From UBA1181 sp963648205 (GTDB lineage Bacteria > Bacteroidota > Bacteroidia > Bacteroidales > Paludibacteraceae), in contig CAVJCT010000052.1 in assembly GCA_963648205.1 (NCBI GenBank), positions 1 through 58,997 of the forward strand: a stretch of 58,997 nt of DNA, written 5' to 3'. Made by a program: the position numbers and the translations under genes. This document shows, in pieces, positions 58,960-58,997 of this stretch. Under the pieces are notes generated by a model, which saw only the letters and a program-made list of their open reading frames with translations, did no database searches and was not told where the DNA came from. Position 1 is the stretch's first letter. Each line of letters opens with the position of its first letter.

Positions 58960-58997
58960 CACCAACCAACAACCCAACGCCGTGAAACAGATTGGCA

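Overview
This window reads as chromosomal DNA from a Gram-negative member of the Bacteroidetes, most likely order Bacteroidales. The signs are an lpxC-fabZ fusion inside an lpxD-lpxC/fabZ-lpxA cluster, a complete Na+-NQR operon, a type III glutamine synthetase, an ATP synthase operon that starts with the beta and epsilon genes, and Bacteroidetes-type promoters (TTTG or TTG, about 18-21 bp, then TAnnTTTG). No rRNA, tRNA or CRISPR array was recognised, and no gene-free stretch exceeds 300 bp.

Layout. The left end (1-5.4 kb) has the tail of an Rpn-type nuclease/transposase gene, then a leftward group: mscS, an unknown secreted protein, ffh, folD, rsmE and a small TonB-domain protein. At 5.5-7.6 kb a rightward pair encodes a eukaryote-like steroid 5-alpha-reductase and an Old Yellow Enzyme-type flavin reductase, a combination that suggests steroid or bile-acid reduction. 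At 7.7-16.2 kb lies the menaquinone cluster menF, menD, menB, menC, split between menF and menD by a compact AT-rich restriction-modification cassette (two D12-class adenine methyltransferases and an AlwI/Nt.BspD6I-like endonuclease). At 16.3-31.5 kb mostly leftward genes cover polyphosphate (ppk, ppx), cell-wall or glycan hydrolysis (GHL10, GH5), peptidoglycan (mtgA), nitrogen (glnN), an RNA methyltransferase, a sirtuin, a solitary vsr and a small glycan group (epimerase, GT2). At 31.6-40.9 kb are the nqrABCDEF and lipid A operons.

The accessory spot at 41-43.7 kb holds a decayed AAA/DUF4143 ATPase gene and an intact hipBA toxin-antitoxin module with two palindromic operators. The spot is bracketed by two different short direct-repeat sets that share an exact 33-bp period. 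MnmE, a DMT exporter and a UvrD-family helicase follow. At 48.4-55.8 kb is the atp operon, preceded by a leader that can fold into a long hairpin. The right end has an OmpA-like lipoprotein and an LtaS-like membrane phosphotransferase.

Functionally the window is rich in respiratory energy genes: menaquinone synthesis supplies the electron carrier, NQR is expected to pump Na+, and the ATP synthase c subunit looks H+-specific. The most notable points are the R-M cassette inside the men cluster, the steroid reductase pair, the 33-bp-period repeats around hipBA, and the structured atp leader. All calls come from reading the sequence and remembered family features; no database search was run.
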